A stretch of 64,000 bases of DNA from Lachnospiraceae bacterium (GCA_009911175.1 QXWX01000015.1:1-64000), one strand, 5' to 3'. Shown: positions 15,101 through 24,967, counted from the stretch's first letter. Program-made: numbers and translations. Notes: generated by a model from the sequence alone, not told the origin.

Positions 15101-17729
15101 TCATGCGGAGTCCGGCTCCATGTTCAAGCAGGCGGCGAACCTGAAGATCGGAAGAAATGATGTTACGATTCCACAGCTTTCCACGGTTCAGGGCGAGGCC
15201 GGGGGCGCGCTGTATGTGCAGTATACAGGCAGCAGTGCTTCGGACCAGTATGCGGTACGTGTGAGCGGCGGCGCGGAAGTCCCGTTTTTGGATCTGTATC
15301 AGGTGACTGACGCGGCCGAGCGGCAGAAACGTGCGCAGACATATGTGGAAGAATTGCAGGCATATGTAGAGGGCATGGAGGCACAGCATGAGAAGCTGCA
15401 TAAAGGCTCCAAGCTGGCTTCTGTGGACTGTAATTATGAAGAGAGCGAATGCATACTGGGGGCATCGGATATGATGCTTGATACGATGATGCTTTCCCTT
15501 CCGGCATCGCAGATTTTGAAAGGGTCCGGAGGAAATGCAGAAAGGATCCTGACGTCTGCGGAGGCGATGGAGAACATGATGCATCTGTTCTATCAGCATA
15601 AGGGATTGACAAAGAATACCCAAAAAGCGGATGGAACGGCGGTGGATGTGAAAGACACCTATCCGTCCAGGCATTTGAACATCCGGTACCAGCGGATGTT
15701 TGCGGGGGCATTTATGTATGCGGCCGGCAACCACATCGGAATCGAATGGGGTTCCGCGCCGGGTATGGTATCCGGTAATTCGCTGTCGGCAGATCCAGAG
15801 GGAAGATACCAGAGTGGAAATTATTTCGGATGGGGGATTGCGCATGAGATCGGACACTGCATCAACCAGGGTAGCTATGCGGTTGCGGAGATCACTAATA
15901 ACTATTTTTCCGTGCTTGCCCAGGCGAAAGAGACAAATGGCAGTGTGCGGTTCAAGTATGACGAGGTCTACAAGAAGGTGACTTCGGGTACGAAGGGACG
16001 CGCTTCGAATGTATTTACCCAGCTGGGAATGTACTGGCAGCTTCATCTGGCCTATGATAACGGATATAACTTTAAGACGTATGATGAGTATGATACGCAG
16101 CTTGCGAATCTGTTCTTTGCAAGAGTGGATACTTATGCAAGGACACCATCCAGGGCGCCGAAGCCGGGCGGGGTTGAGCTGACTCTGCCGGGGGACCAGG
16201 ATCAGAATCTGATGCGCCTGGCCTGTGCGGCGGCGGAGAAGGATCTTCTGGAGTTCTTCGAGCGCTGGGGCATGACACCGAATGAAGGGACGAGGGCCTA
16301 CGCACAGCAGTTCGCTCCGGAGACAAGGGCCATCTGCTATGTAAATGACGAGGCGCGCGTATACAGGCTGACCAATAACGGAAGCAGTCTGGACGGAACC
16401 GGAAATACACAGCCGGTAAACATCATTTCCGCAGAGCTTGATGAGAAAACACCGAATCAGGTGAATTTCCAATTGTCAGCAGCGATCCCGGCGGAGGATA
16501 TCCTGGGTTATGAGATCGTACGCTGTACAACATCTGGAGGAGAGGTCTTGGAGGAAGTGGCAGGATTTACGACCACGGGTTCTTTTAGCGATCATGTAAC
16601 AACCATGAATAACCGTGTAGTGAGCTATCAGGTTACGGTGATCGACAAATATCTGAACCGTTCCGCACCGGCGTTATCAGGGGAATTGAAGATCCAGCAT
16701 GACGGAAGCATTGACAAGTCAAACTGGACGGTCAGCTCCAATGATCTGACCGCAGCTGAGGGTAAAGCCAGAAACGGAATTGGAACCGGAAGCGAGACGG
16801 AGGAAGAGATCGGAAGCGGAATGGGAACCGACGACCAGGATACGATCTGCGGTTCTGCGGTGGAGAATCCGATCAAAAATGCGGCGGACGACGACCCGGC
16901 AACCAGTTATGCGGGCACGGCAGGGGCCGGTGCAGAGGTGATCATGGAGTTTCACAAAACCCATACGGTCACAGGCTTCAAATATACACCTGCGGCGGGA
17001 ATGAATCCCATCAGGGACTATACGATTTCCGTGCGGGAAAGCAACGGCCAATGGAAAGAAGCGGCAAGCGGTACGTTTGATCAGTCAGAGGATCCGCAGA
17101 TCGTGTATTTTGGAAGCGGCAGGAAGGAGAACAATGACAATCTTGCCGGTTATCAGGCCACGGCAGTCAAGCTGGCCATCAAAAACCAGGCGGGCAGAGA
17201 GATCGGGATTGCCGAGCTGGATGTGCTGGGAGTGACCGGAGATGATGTGGACTTCCGGCGTGCCGAAGGCGATAACAGGGCTGTGATCGGAAAACTGACA
17301 AAGGATTTCATTTATGACAGTCAGGGCGGTAAGATTCCGGCCGGCTCGCTGGTATTTACCGGGGTATATAAAGGAAATCCGGCATACAACGTAGTGATCC
17401 TTTATGACCAGGCCGGCAATATCGTCGGCGGGGAAGGCACAGACGGCAGCGTCAATGCAAACCAGATCATTCTTGCCGAGGTCCCGGATACGGGAAATAT
17501 TCAGGACGTTTCAGACGGAACCTGGGTATACTGGATAGAACCGGATCATATGATAGACCTTAGCAAGCTGGAAAAAGTCCGGGCAGAACTGTACCGTGTG
17601 GATGACGCCGGGACCAATGCAGGACAGAGGCTTGTCAGTGATTCGATGTTCGAGATCATGCCGGCAAAGAATATGGAACAAATGCCGCTGATCGAGCTTA
17701 CATCATTGTCGCAGAGCGGGAGTACATGA
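12171..17729 (+). CDS. Secreted multidomain M60-family (enhancin-like) zinc metallopeptidase with dockerin-like module
   Basis: A 1852-residue exported protein. In order: signal peptide (1-24, ending VDAFA); an acidic Glu/Gly-rich spacer (25-145); a dockerin-like pair of calcium loops (GDVDGNGVIDDTDRDLL at about 251 and LDLNGDAWVDLADLEYL at about 291); two fibronectin III-like domains (about 490-670); an F5/8C-like domain (680-855); the M60 region (about 918-1390) with HEIGH at 1225-1229 and a downstream Glu in AVAEITNNYF; an Fn3-like domain (1416-1510); a second F5/8C-like domain (1563-1695) and a beta-rich tail. M60 enzymes cleave O-glycosylated mucin-type proteins. No LPXTG motif or TM anchor is present. 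The ATG at 12171 follows GAGGAGAGGAG; a GTG at 12132 is rejected because it would bury the signal peptide. Confidence 0.88.
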   Translation: MKRIVSYLLAVILVFSLCVDAFAEPLEPEIAGSNPAAGEGEWQEGTETGENGWIPQEEHGDKSTDEEHGEETGAPNGEGAEEDGSGENTNGSYSAADPNRISSDTWDKNSQEDDSEEEEEQDEEGQDEEDPKERSGSAGNWGQVDVEILSALDLRKDISFTVSLTGQEPKRVVLAADQEGQNGRASQADVTFEDLEPGTYVLTVAAPGFATYTQEIAVEDWAYALTLTTGMVSGFAYDQPGSVHPGLLLVGDVDGNGVIDDTDRDLLVDAIDAGERDPEKQAASRHENPNLDLNGDAWVDLADLEYLAKGYGFYGDGSSSVVKLVPAEAVTMEADADTEVSGDLNALLKNEGGVTLSTKYGSPISGTQPVSVIFDFAGEEGIPIEGMAIDTGNNDSISDMQIDVVYVEEGQVDTVQIPLKEGVDFLLNYDTVQAAQNESGVITINFGAQTAVKKVTLKIMGMRNNNDLAEISKVEFLNDMESRIPEPQMDIPQNLSAQAGNKQFDLTWDPCVNVTGYEVRITTEIEGEQKSDTVSVKGNSARISSFQKGKLVNNTDYTVSVQSVNGAWRSGYSEPVKVVPKADKKPDAPDNLRVTGAYRAIDATWKNMEDTDRYNLYYRESGKGSFQKIEGSSANKYTITGLKDRTSYEVYVTGVNELGEGKPSLTGEAETTSPDPAQMPKYKLLNRAAEGEVSEHIKEAYYTQNGTMQDSAFDAAGTKTAWGTVDNDPVSHYLRNTWDDGGFNNLGSNGLTYEFDQEYKMQYFALQEVTAQSLSYGYAKVKCWDANGNLKEFVNHQVSVQRKMDSEKRVYYMLRLPEAVTVKKIQFGLSRSLASGSITCSEVYFYHYDSLEDDIMALYVNDLHTELKSGVTQATIDALRTRINTKDPDSGEYHPDREKLERELKTAEDILNAKLSRSVYIHNSITTKDANRGFGGLNAWQPLGVTAAAGEEITVYVGHNTKKTGESTNLQLIATQYHAESGSMFKQAANLKIGRNDVTIPQLSTVQGEAGGALYVQYTGSSASDQYAVRVSGGAEVPFLDLYQVTDAAERQKRAQTYVEELQAYVEGMEAQHEKLHKGSKLASVDCNYEESECILGASDMMLDTMMLSLPASQILKGSGGNAERILTSAEAMENMMHLFYQHKGLTKNTQKADGTAVDVKDTYPSRHLNIRYQRMFAGAFMYAAGNHIGIEWGSAPGMVSGNSLSADPEGRYQSGNYFGWGIAHEIGHCINQGSYAVAEITNNYFSVLAQAKETNGSVRFKYDEVYKKVTSGTKGRASNVFTQLGMYWQLHLAYDNGYNFKTYDEYDTQLANLFFARVDTYARTPSRAPKPGGVELTLPGDQDQNLMRLACAAAEKDLLEFFERWGMTPNEGTRAYAQQFAPETRAICYVNDEARVYRLTNNGSSLDGTGNTQPVNIISAELDEKTPNQVNFQLSAAIPAEDILGYEIVRCTTSGGEVLEEVAGFTTTGSFSDHVTTMNNRVVSYQVTVIDKYLNRSAPALSGELKIQHDGSIDKSNWTVSSNDLTAAEGKARNGIGTGSETEEEIGSGMGTDDQDTICGSAVENPIKNAADDDPATSYAGTAGAGAEVIMEFHKTHTVTGFKYTPAAGMNPIRDYTISVRESNGQWKEAASGTFDQSEDPQIVYFGSGRKENNDNLAGYQATAVKLAIKNQAGREIGIAELDVLGVTGDDVDFRRAEGDNRAVIGKLTKDFIYDSQGGKIPAGSLVFTGVYKGNPAYNVVILYDQAGNIVGGEGTDGSVNANQIILAEVPDTGNIQDVSDGTWVYWIEPDHMIDLSKLEKVRAELYRVDDAGTNAGQRLVSDSMFEIMPAKNMEQMPLIELTSLSQSGST

Positions 17730-17752
17730 AACAGCGATAAGGGGAGCGGGAC

Positions 17753-18790
17753 ATGAGGAAATATTTTACAGGATTTATAGCGGCGGTGTTTGCAATGACC
17801 GCAATATTGCCGCTGCGGGTATTGGCAGCAGGAGACGAGGTTCGGCTCAAGGAAGATGGGAACAATGTAAATGTATCAGTTTCTGTTTCGGGCGGGGCCG
17901 AGGAGAAGGTAGCGTCTCTCCAGCTGGGACTGCAGATCTCGGATCAGGACGGCAATCCTGTGGGGCAGGATCTATTGGAGCAGATTGAAAATCTGACTTT
18001 TAGCTGGAGCCAGGAACTCCAGGCAAGGGCAGCAATCACAGAACAGCGCTACCAGAAGGAAACAGGAATCCTGCGGATCTATATTGCGGGAACCGAACCG
18101 CTTTTTTCGGAAGAAGGGGAAGCGCCGGACAGCCTGGCACTGGGAACCGTGATGCTGACAGAGATTGCCGGAGCTCATGCTGGCTCCGGGCTCTATATCA
18201 GCATGGTGCCGGGATCTTTCCGAAAGGTACAGGGGAGGAATGCAGAGAAGCTTGCGGCAGCAGCACCGAATGCAGTGCCGATCATTCCGGTAAATCAGGA
18301 AGAACCGGCCGACCCGGAAACGCCGGAACCTGAACAGCCTGTACAGCCGGAAAACCCTGGCGGCGGGGAAGGCGGTTCCGGAGGGACAGTGCGTCCCCAG
18401 GTGGATAAAACCCAGCTGCAGGAGGTCTTGAACCTTGCGGCAGGATATCAGGAAGCGGACTATACGTCAGAAAGCTTTGGTGTATTGAAACAGGCAATGA
18501 AGGAAGGGCAGGCCGTATTGGATGACTCTTATGCCGCGCAGGAGGAAGTGGATCAGGCGGCTGCAGCGATTATGAACGCAATCGGCGGACTGGTGCCGTT
18601 TGCGACGACCAGCATTGAGGAACGCAACGCACTGTACGCAGGCGCAAGCCAGGCGGTCGGGACAGGAGACATGTTGTCTTGGTATGTATACGCGGCCATG
18701 ATCATTTTTGGCGGAGCTGTGATTGCGGGAGGCTTAATCTGGAAAATATATTGGAAGAGGAACAGGGAGCAGAGAAGATGGAATTTTTGA
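17753..18790 (+). CDS. Membrane-anchored protein with cohesin-like and FIVAR modules
   Basis: A 345-residue surface protein. A signal peptide (1-25, ending VLAAG) is followed by a beta-rich domain (26-175) whose pattern resembles a cohesin (VNVSVSVSGGAEEKVASLQLGL, GILRIYIAGTEPLF, LALGTVMLTEIAG), then a Pro/Glu/Gly linker (176-215), a FIVAR-like three-helix module (218-285, with YTSESFGVLKQAM and EEVDQAAAAI) and one TM helix (308-330) ending in a basic tail (KIYWKRNREQRR). It starts 23 bp after the M60 gene with GGGGAGCGGGAC before the ATG. The topology puts the cohesin-like domain outside the cell, where it could hold the dockerin of the upstream peptidase. The FIVAR call is fairly sure; the cohesin call rests on pattern only. 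Confidence 0.7.
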   Translation: MRKYFTGFIAAVFAMTAILPLRVLAAGDEVRLKEDGNNVNVSVSVSGGAEEKVASLQLGLQISDQDGNPVGQDLLEQIENLTFSWSQELQARAAITEQRYQKETGILRIYIAGTEPLFSEEGEAPDSLALGTVMLTEIAGAHAGSGLYISMVPGSFRKVQGRNAEKLAAAAPNAVPIIPVNQEEPADPETPEPEQPVQPENPGGGEGGSGGTVRPQVDKTQLQEVLNLAAGYQEADYTSESFGVLKQAMKEGQAVLDDSYAAQEEVDQAAAAIMNAIGGLVPFATTSIEERNALYAGASQAVGTGDMLSWYVYAAMIIFGGAVIAGGLIWKIYWKRNREQRRWNF

Positions 18791-19320
18791 TCAACCTGGA
18801 TGGAAATATTTTATTATGGATTCAGGAGTATATCCGGCAGGACTGGATGGAAGGATTTTGGAAAGGGATTACAATGCTGGGGGATTCCGGATGGTTCTGG
18901 ATCGCCTTGTCCCTCCTTTTGATGGTTCCAAGACAGACCCGCTGGATCGGGATCACATCGCTGGCGGCAATCGTGATCGGAGCACTGATCACGAATGTAA
19001 CTCTGAAAAATCTGGTCGCGCGTACCCGGCCCTATGAAGTCGTAGAAGGATTGGTGCTTCTGATTGAAAAGCAGAGGGATTATTCCTTTCCGTCCGGACA
19101 TACCTGTGCGTCATTTGCGGCGGCCGGAGTGTACTGGCGGATGCTGCCGAAGAAATTTGGCATTCCTTTGGTGATACTTGCGGCGATGATTGCATTTTCC
19201 AGACTCTATGTGGGTGTGCATTATCCTACAGATGTATTGGCAGGTCTGCTGATCGGGCTGTTTGCGGCATGGGCGGCGCGGCACATGCAGAAATATGTAA
19301 GGTCGCATAGAAAAAAGTAG
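18778..19320 (+). CDS. PAP2-family membrane phosphatase
   Basis: A 180-residue integral membrane phosphatase with the three PAP2 signature blocks: KNLVARTRP, SFPSGHTCAS and SRLYVGVHYPTDVLAG. Substrates in this family include undecaprenyl pyrophosphate and phosphatidic or phosphatidylglycerol phosphate. The ATG at 18778 follows AGGGAGCAGAGAAG and lies 13 bp inside the previous gene, indicating coupling with the cohesin-like/FIVAR protein. An in-frame start at 18679 would overlap that gene by over 100 bp and is rejected. Its presence in a surface-protein operon suggests a lipid-carrier role, but this is not shown. Confidence 0.9.
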   Translation: MEFLINLDGNILLWIQEYIRQDWMEGFWKGITMLGDSGWFWIALSLLLMVPRQTRWIGITSLAAIVIGALITNVTLKNLVARTRPYEVVEGLVLLIEKQRDYSFPSGHTCASFAAAGVYWRMLPKKFGIPLVILAAMIAFSRLYVGVHYPTDVLAGLLIGLFAAWAARHMQKYVRSHRKK

Positions 19321-19325
19321 AATAA

Positions 19326-19377
19326 GTGAGTAGGCTGGAGACTTTTTAGATCCTCCAGCCTACTCCTTCTTTTTTCT
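19326..19377. terminator. Bidirectional terminator between PAP2 and pyrG
   Basis: GAGTAGGCTGGAG (19328-19340) pairs perfectly with CTCCAGCCTACTC (19353-19365); T-rich on the plus side, A-rich flank on the other, serving two convergent genes. Confidence 0.85.
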
Positions 19378-19381
19378 ATGT

Positions 19382-20995
19382 TCAGACGCTTTTCGCCTGT
19401 CTTTCCAGCGCAGCCTCAACAAATCCTTTGAACAGCGGATGCGGGCGGTTCGGCCTGGATTTCAGCTCCGGATGCGCCTGGGTCGCGATAAACCAGGGAT
19501 GCTCCGGAATCTCAACCATTTCCACGATATTTCCGTCCGGTGAGAGGCCGGACAGCAGCATACCGTGCTTTTCCAGCACTTCCCGGTAATCGTTGTTCAC
19601 CTCATAGCGGTGCCGATGCCGTTCCTGGATCTCTTTTTTGCCATACAGGCGGAAGGCTTTGGAGCTTTCCTTTAGGATACAGGGATAAGAACCAAGCCGC
19701 AGGGTGCCGCCGATATCCTCGATGCCGATCTGCTCCGGCATGATATGGATGACCGGATGGGTAGTGTCAGGTTTCAGCTCCATGCTGTGGGCATCATTGT
19801 ATCCGATCACATTTCGGGCAAATTCTACGATGGAGAGCTGCATACCCAGGCACAGGCCGAGGAACGGGATGCCCCGGGTTCTGGCATAGCGGATGGCCTC
19901 GATCTTGCCCTCAATGCCCCGGGTGCCGAAGCCGCCGGGAACAAGGATCCCGCTGACATCTCCAAAGATCTTCGACGCATTGTCCGCAGTAACTGTCTCG
20001 GAATCCACCCACTTTATATTGACCGTGGTGTGGCTGTAGATCCCGCCGTGCTTCAAGGCTTCCACCACACTGATATAAGCGTCATGGAGCTGGATATATT
20101 TTCCCACCAGAGCCACCGTGACCTCCTGCGTAGGGTGCTTCAGTTTCTCCACCATCTCAACCCAGTCCTTCAGATCCGGCTGGGGGCAATCCAGGTGGAG
20201 ACATTCGCAGGCAACCTCTGCCAGACGCTCCTGCTCCATGGCAAGGGGAGCCTCATACAAGTAGTTGACATCCAGATTCTGCAGCACATGGTCAGCCGGA
20301 AGGTTGCAGAACAGGGAAATTTTGTCCTTCATGCCGATGTCCAGGGGATATTCGGAACGGCAGACGATGATATCCGGCTGGATTCCCATCCCCTGCAGCT
20401 CCTTCACGCTGGCCTGCGTGGGTTTGGTCTTCATTTCCTGGGATGCTTTCAGATACGGGATCAGGGTTACATGGATCAGGATCACATTTTCATGCCCCTT
20501 CTCATGCTGAAACTGACGGATGGATTCCAGGAAGGGCTGGCTCTCAATGTCTCCTACGGTTCCGCCCACCTCAATGATGGCAATCTCCGTGCCGGAAGCA
20601 GAGGGATTGCGGTAAAACCGGCTTTTGATCTCATTGGTGATATGAGGGATGACCTGAACGGTGCCTCCGCCGAAATCTCCCCGGCGTTCCTTCTGCAGGA
20701 CGGACCAGTAGATCTTGCCCGTAGTCACGTTGGAGTTGCGGGTCAGACTTTCATCGATAAAACGCTCATAATGCCCAAGGTCCAGGTCGGTCTCCGCGCC
20801 GTCGTCGGTGACAAAGACCTCTCCGTGCTGGACGGGGTTCATGGTTCCCGGATCCATATTGATATAGGGATCAAACTTCTGCATGGTGACGGTATACCCG
20901 CGCGCCTTCAGAAGCCGGCCCAGAGATGCTGCTGTGATACCCTTTCCGAGGCCGGACACGACCCCGCCGGTTACAAATACATATTTTACTGCCAT
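19382..20995 (-). CDS. pyrG: CTP synthase
   Basis: A 537-residue enzyme that makes CTP from UTP, ATP and glutamine. The synthetase domain begins [19 protein letters not shown] and contains [15 protein letters not shown] and [23 protein letters not shown]; the glutamine amidotransferase domain has the GGFGTRG oxyanion region, catalytic Cys in FLGLCLGMQ and the H/E pair in [10 protein letters not shown]. The ATG at 20995 follows GGGAGGAAGCC; the frame runs 36 codons further upstream without a site. Normal family length. Confidence 0.97.
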   Translation of the reverse strand: MAVKYVFVTGGVVSGLGKGITAASLGRLLKARGYTVTMQKFDPYINMDPGTMNPVQHGEVFVTDDGAETDLDLGHYERFIDESLTRNSNVTTGKIYWSVLQKERRGDFGGGTVQVIPHITNEIKSRFYRNPSASGTEIAIIEVGGTVGDIESQPFLESIRQFQHEKGHENVILIHVTLIPYLKASQEMKTKPTQASVKELQGMGIQPDIIVCRSEYPLDIGMKDKISLFCNLPADHVLQNLDVNYLYEAPLAMEQERLAEVACECLHLDCPQPDLKDWVEMVEKLKHPTQEVTVALVGKYIQLHDAYISVVEALKHGGIYSHTTVNIKWVDSETVTADNASKIFGDVSGILVPGGFGTRGIEGKIEAIRYARTRGIPFLGLCLGMQLSIVEFARNVIGYNDAHSMELKPDTTHPVIHIMPEQIGIEDIGGTLRLGSYPCILKESSKAFRLYGKKEIQERHRHRYEVNNDYREVLEKHGMLLSGLSPDGNIVEMVEIPEHPWFIATQAHPELKSRPNRPHPLFKGFVEAALERQAKSV

Positions 20996-21146
20996 GGCTT
21001 CCTCCCTTATGTGTGAAATGTAAAAAATGCACGACTGTTTTAAACAGTTACCAAGTATACACCATCCTGACAAAAAAATACAGTATTTTTTTGAATGGGG
21101 CATCTGCCTCCAAAATGCCGAAGGCTGTCAGCAATCTCTGCAGAAA

Positions 21147-22625
21147 TCAATGATACCGCGACCCCGCCTCATACACTGCCTCGCAGGTGAGCTGGACCCC
21201 GAGCTTTTTAAAGATTTTGATATCCACGTCGGACAGCATAACGGATGTATGGGCCTGACAGCCTTCCAGCGCGGGAAGCTGCTCCAGGGCCAGGCGCGCG
21301 TCCTGGCTGGTGGCCGCACTTGCGGAGAGGGCGATCAGGACTTCGTCCGTATGGAGACGCGGATTCTTGCTCTTCAGATAATCCACCTTCAGCTTCTGGA
21401 TCGGCTCGATGGACTCCGGAGAAAGGATGTCCAGATCGTGAGGCTGCCCTGCCAGCTCCTTAATGGCATTCAGGAGCAGGGCCGCGGATGCGCCCAGAAG
21501 GCTGCTGGTCTTCCCGGTGATCATCTGTCCGTCCGGCAGCTCCAGCGCGGCCGCCGGAGCCCCGGTCTGCTCCGCGCGCACCAGTGCAGCCGCGACTACC
21601 TTCCGGTCCGCAGTGGTGATGCCGGCCTGGTTCATCAGAAGCTCCAGCTTCTGGGTTTCCTCCTCCATGCAGTTCCCCTTTAACAGGGAATTGAGGGACG
21701 CATAGTAACGCCGGAGGATCTCCTGGCAGGAGGCATCCCGGCAGACCTGATCGTCGGAGATGCAGTTTCCCGCCATGTTGACGCCCATATCCGTGGGGGA
21801 TTTGTAAGGACTTTTTCCATAAATTTTTTCAAAAATGGTATTGAGTACCGGGAAGATCTCCACATCCCGGTTGTAGTTGACCGTTGTCTCCCCATAGGCC
21901 TCCAGATGGAACGGATCGATCATATTAATGTCGTTCAGGTCTGCGGTGGCAGCCTCATAGGCAAGATTCACCGGATGCTTCAGCGAAATGTTCCAGATGG
22001 GAAATGTTTCAAACTTGGCATAGCCTGCATGAATCCCGCGTTTGTGTTCATGATATAGCTGTGAAAGACAGGTGGCCATCTTTCCGCTTCCTGGTCCGGG
22101 GGCTGTAACGATGACGAGCGGACGGGTGGTCTGGATATATTCATTTTTTCCGAATCCGTCTTCGCTGACGATCAGCGGAATGTTGGAAGGATATCCCGGG
22201 ATATGGTAGTGGAGGTAGACGCGGATGCCCAGATTCTCCAGCCGTCTTCGGAAGAGAAGGGCGCTGTCTTGCCCGGAGTACTGCGTGATGGCTACGCTGC
22301 CCACATAGAGACCGTGTTCATGAAACGAGTCGATCAGACGCAGAACGTCGGAGTCATAGGTAATGCCCAAATCTCCGCGTATTTTATTTTTTTCAATGTC
22401 TTTCGCGCTGATGACGATGATCAGCTCCGCCTGGTTGCTGAGCTGCTTGAGCATATGCAGCTTGGAATCCGGGGCAAAGCCCGGAAGCACGCGGGAAGCG
22501 TGGTAATCATCAAACAGCTTGCCGCCGAATTCCAGGTACAGCTTGTGGTCGAACTGTTCAATGCGCTGCCGGATATGCTCCGACTGTGTGCGCAGGTACT
22601 TTTCGTTATCAAATCCTGTTTTCAT
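21147..22625 (-). CDS. DUF1846 family protein
   Basis: A 492-residue cytosolic protein of the DUF1846 family, recognisable from MKTGFDNEKYLRTQSEHI, LYLEFGGKLFDDYHASRVLPGF, a glycine-rich TAPGPGSGKMATCLSQLYHEH loop resembling a P-loop (near residue 185) and MGVNMAGNCISDD. It is a widely conserved Firmicute protein without an agreed function. The ATG at 22625 follows GAGGA with seven bases between. It is single-gene, with its own promoter, divergent from ftsH. The P-loop-like element suggests nucleotide binding; this is inference. Confidence 0.88.
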   Translation of the reverse strand: MKTGFDNEKYLRTQSEHIRQRIEQFDHKLYLEFGGKLFDDYHASRVLPGFAPDSKLHMLKQLSNQAELIIVISAKDIEKNKIRGDLGITYDSDVLRLIDSFHEHGLYVGSVAITQYSGQDSALLFRRRLENLGIRVYLHYHIPGYPSNIPLIVSEDGFGKNEYIQTTRPLVIVTAPGPGSGKMATCLSQLYHEHKRGIHAGYAKFETFPIWNISLKHPVNLAYEAATADLNDINMIDPFHLEAYGETTVNYNRDVEIFPVLNTIFEKIYGKSPYKSPTDMGVNMAGNCISDDQVCRDASCQEILRRYYASLNSLLKGNCMEEETQKLELLMNQAGITTADRKVVAAALVRAEQTGAPAAALELPDGQMITGKTSSLLGASAALLLNAIKELAGQPHDLDILSPESIEPIQKLKVDYLKSKNPRLHTDEVLIALSASAATSQDARLALEQLPALEGCQAHTSVMLSDVDIKIFKKLGVQLTCEAVYEAGSRYH

Positions 22626-22675
22626 TATTTTGTCCTCAATCCTTTTAACAGTTACAAAATTGCGATACATGACTT

Positions 22676-22705
22676 AGTATACAACAAAAACCTGTGTTTT
22701 TACAA
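22676..22705 (-). promoter_or_regulatory. Promoter of the DUF1846 gene
   Basis: Minus strand -35 TTGTAA (22700-22705), 18-bp spacer, -10 TATACT (22676-22681). Confidence 0.6.
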
Positions 22706-22724
22706 TATTTTCATAATCTTTTAG

Positions 22725-22753
22725 TTGATTTATACCGAACCTGTACTTATAAT
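22725..22753 (+). promoter_or_regulatory. Promoter of ftsH
   Basis: -35 TTGATT (22725-22730), 17-bp spacer, perfect -10 TATAAT (22748-22753). Confidence 0.8.
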
Positions 22754-22797
22754 ATAGAAGTGGCAGTGGATTTTATGGCTGCTGTTCACACGGTGCC

Positions 22798-22834
22798 GTT
22801 ACTGTGAACACCTGATCAGGGAGTGAACAGTAAC
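22798..22834. repeat. 37-bp palindromic intergenic repeat, copy B
   Basis: GTTACTGT at the left and ACAGTAAC at the right are perfect 8-bp inverted ends around a CACCTGATCAGGG core. It lies in the ftsH leader, six bases before the AGGAGG; a second TGTTCAC/GTGAACA pairing with 22783-22789 is possible. Confidence 0.8.
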
Positions 22835-22852
22835 CATTTTAGGAGGAGCAGG

Positions 22853-24931
22853 ATGGATAACAAGAACAATAAGAATAATCCCAGAAACAATCGGCAGGGA
22901 TGGGGCGTGATCCTTTTCACGACATTGCTGACCCTTTTTGTTGTAATGGGGCTTTATTCACTGATGCAGGACAGAGATCCGGAAGAGATCAGTTATGATA
23001 AATTTTTAAGTCTGGTAGAGGAAGGGAAGGTAGAGAAGGTTACACTGGAATCCTCCCGCATCTACATTACGTTAAAGGAAGGCGTGGAAAAGGAAGAAGA
23101 GAAGAAAGAAGGGGAAGACGCGGAGGCTCAGGTAGAAGACCAGTTCCAGGATATGCGGGACAATCTTCTGAACCAGATGGAGGAAGCCACCGGACAGCGG
23201 GATGACCAGGAGCGGGCGCCGGACTATTTTACCGGGGCGGTACAGGACTATAAGCTGCCGGATCGGTTGAATGAAGCCGGTGTACACTACGAACAGACGA
23301 TTCCGGATACGGCGTCGGTGATGATGATGGAGATCTTTATCACCGTGATACTGCCGCTTCTGCTGCTGGGAGTCTTATTCAGTTTCGTGATGCGCAACAT
23401 GACCAAGGGCGGCGGCATGATGGGGATCGGCAAGAGCAACGCCAAGGTCTATGTGGAGAAGGAGACCGGTGTTACCTTCCAGGACGTGGCCGGCCAGGAC
23501 GAGGCCAAGGAATCCCTGCAGGAGGTCGTGGATTTTCTCCACAACCCGGGAAAATATACGGGCATCGGAGCGAAGCTGCCCAAGGGCGCCCTGCTGGTGG
23601 GGCCTCCGGGAACCGGTAAGACCTTGCTTGCAAAGGCTGTGGCGGGAGAGGCCAAGGTGCCGTTTTTCTCCCTCTCCGGCTCCGCGTTTGTGGAGATGTA
23701 TGTGGGCGTGGGCGCGTCCCGTGTCCGGGACCTGTTCAAGCAGGCACAGCAGATGGCGCCTTGCATCGTCTTTATCGATGAGGTGGACGCCATCGGGAAG
23801 AGCCGTGACACCGCTATGGGAGGCGGCAATGACGAGCGGGAGCAGACGCTGAACCAGCTCCTTGCGGAGATGGACGGATTTGATACGAACAAGGGACTGC
23901 TGCTCCTGGCGGCGACGAACCGTCCGGAGATCCTGGACCCGGCGCTTCTGAGGCCGGGGCGGTTTGACCGGAGGATCATCGTGGATAAGCCGGACTTAAA
24001 GGGACGTGTAGATACATTGAAGGTACATTCCAAGGATGTGAAGATGGATGAGACGGTGGATCTGGAAGCCATTGCGCTGGCGACATCAGGAGCCGTGGGA
24101 TCCGATCTTGCCAATATGATCAACGAGGCAGCCATCAATGCTGTGAAGAACGGCAGGCAGGTGGTCAGCCAGAAGGACCTGTTTGATGCCGTGGAAGTGG
24201 TGCTGGTCGGAAAAGAGAAGAAGGACCGCATCATGAGCGAGGAGGAGCGACGGATCGTGTCTTACCATGAGGTAGGCCATGCGCTGGTCAGCGCCCTGCA
24301 AAAAGACGCGGAGCCGGTGCAGAAGATCACCATCGTGCCCAGGACCATGGGGGCTTTGGGCTACGTGATGCAGACGCCGGAGGAAGAGAAGTTCCTGAAT
24401 ACCAAGAAGGAGCTGGAGGCTATGCTGGTGGGAATGCTGGCAGGCCGCGCGGCGGAGGAGATCGTGTTTGAGACGATCACCACCGGGGCATCCAATGATA
24501 TCGAGAAGGCGACCAAGATCGCCAGGGAGATGATCACCCAGTACGGGATGTCTGAAAAGTTCGGCCTGATCGGCCTGGAATCCGTTCAGCACCGTTATCT
24601 GGACGGCCGCGCGGTGATGAACTGCGGGGACGCTACGGCGGCGGAGATCGACGCGGAAGTGATGCTGATGCTGAAAAAGGCATACGAGGAAGCCAAGCGT
24701 CTGCTCCAGGAGAACCGGGAAGCGCTGGATAAGATCGCGGAATTCCTGATCGAGAAGGAGACGATCACCGGAAAAGAATTTATGAAGATTTTCCGGGAGG
24801 TGAAGGGGATTCCGGAACCGCTGGAATCCGAAGAAGGAAAAGAAAAGAAGGAAAACCGGATCGCGATGCGTCCGGTAGAGAGGATTGAGCAAAAAGAGGA
24901 AAAAGAGGACTCAGATATACAAGGCTGGTAA
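22853..24931 (+). CDS. ftsH: ATP-dependent zinc metalloprotease FtsH
   Basis: A 692-residue membrane-bound AAA protease that degrades misfolded membrane proteins and regulators. An N-terminal TM (about 17-38), an acidic extracytoplasmic domain, a second TM (about 160-182), Walker A GPPGTGKT (250-257), Walker [13 protein letters not shown], the second region of homology [17 protein letters not shown] and the zinc site HEVGH (472-476) are all seen. The C-terminal tail is Glu/Lys-rich. The start at 22853 follows AGGAGGAGCAGG; the frame upstream to 22823 has no site. The leader carries a palindromic repeat that could affect initiation. Confidence 0.97.
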   Translation: MDNKNNKNNPRNNRQGWGVILFTTLLTLFVVMGLYSLMQDRDPEEISYDKFLSLVEEGKVEKVTLESSRIYITLKEGVEKEEEKKEGEDAEAQVEDQFQDMRDNLLNQMEEATGQRDDQERAPDYFTGAVQDYKLPDRLNEAGVHYEQTIPDTASVMMMEIFITVILPLLLLGVLFSFVMRNMTKGGGMMGIGKSNAKVYVEKETGVTFQDVAGQDEAKESLQEVVDFLHNPGKYTGIGAKLPKGALLVGPPGTGKTLLAKAVAGEAKVPFFSLSGSAFVEMYVGVGASRVRDLFKQAQQMAPCIVFIDEVDAIGKSRDTAMGGGNDEREQTLNQLLAEMDGFDTNKGLLLLAATNRPEILDPALLRPGRFDRRIIVDKPDLKGRVDTLKVHSKDVKMDETVDLEAIALATSGAVGSDLANMINEAAINAVKNGRQVVSQKDLFDAVEVVLVGKEKKDRIMSEEERRIVSYHEVGHALVSALQKDAEPVQKITIVPRTMGALGYVMQTPEEEKFLNTKKELEAMLVGMLAGRAAEEIVFETITTGASNDIEKATKIAREMITQYGMSEKFGLIGLESVQHRYLDGRAVMNCGDATAAEIDAEVMLMLKKAYEEAKRLLQENREALDKIAEFLIEKETITGKEFMKIFREVKGIPEPLESEEGKEKKENRIAMRPVERIEQKEEKEDSDIQGW

Positions 24932-24967
24932 GGATCTGTAACCGTTATTTATTACAGGTTCTCAAAA

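Noticed and set aside
15078..16472. A 464-codon minus-strand open frame inside the M60 gene
   Set aside because: Antisense shadow over the catalytic domain; no recognisable features.
19745..21016. A 423-codon plus-strand open frame
   Set aside because: Antisense to pyrG.
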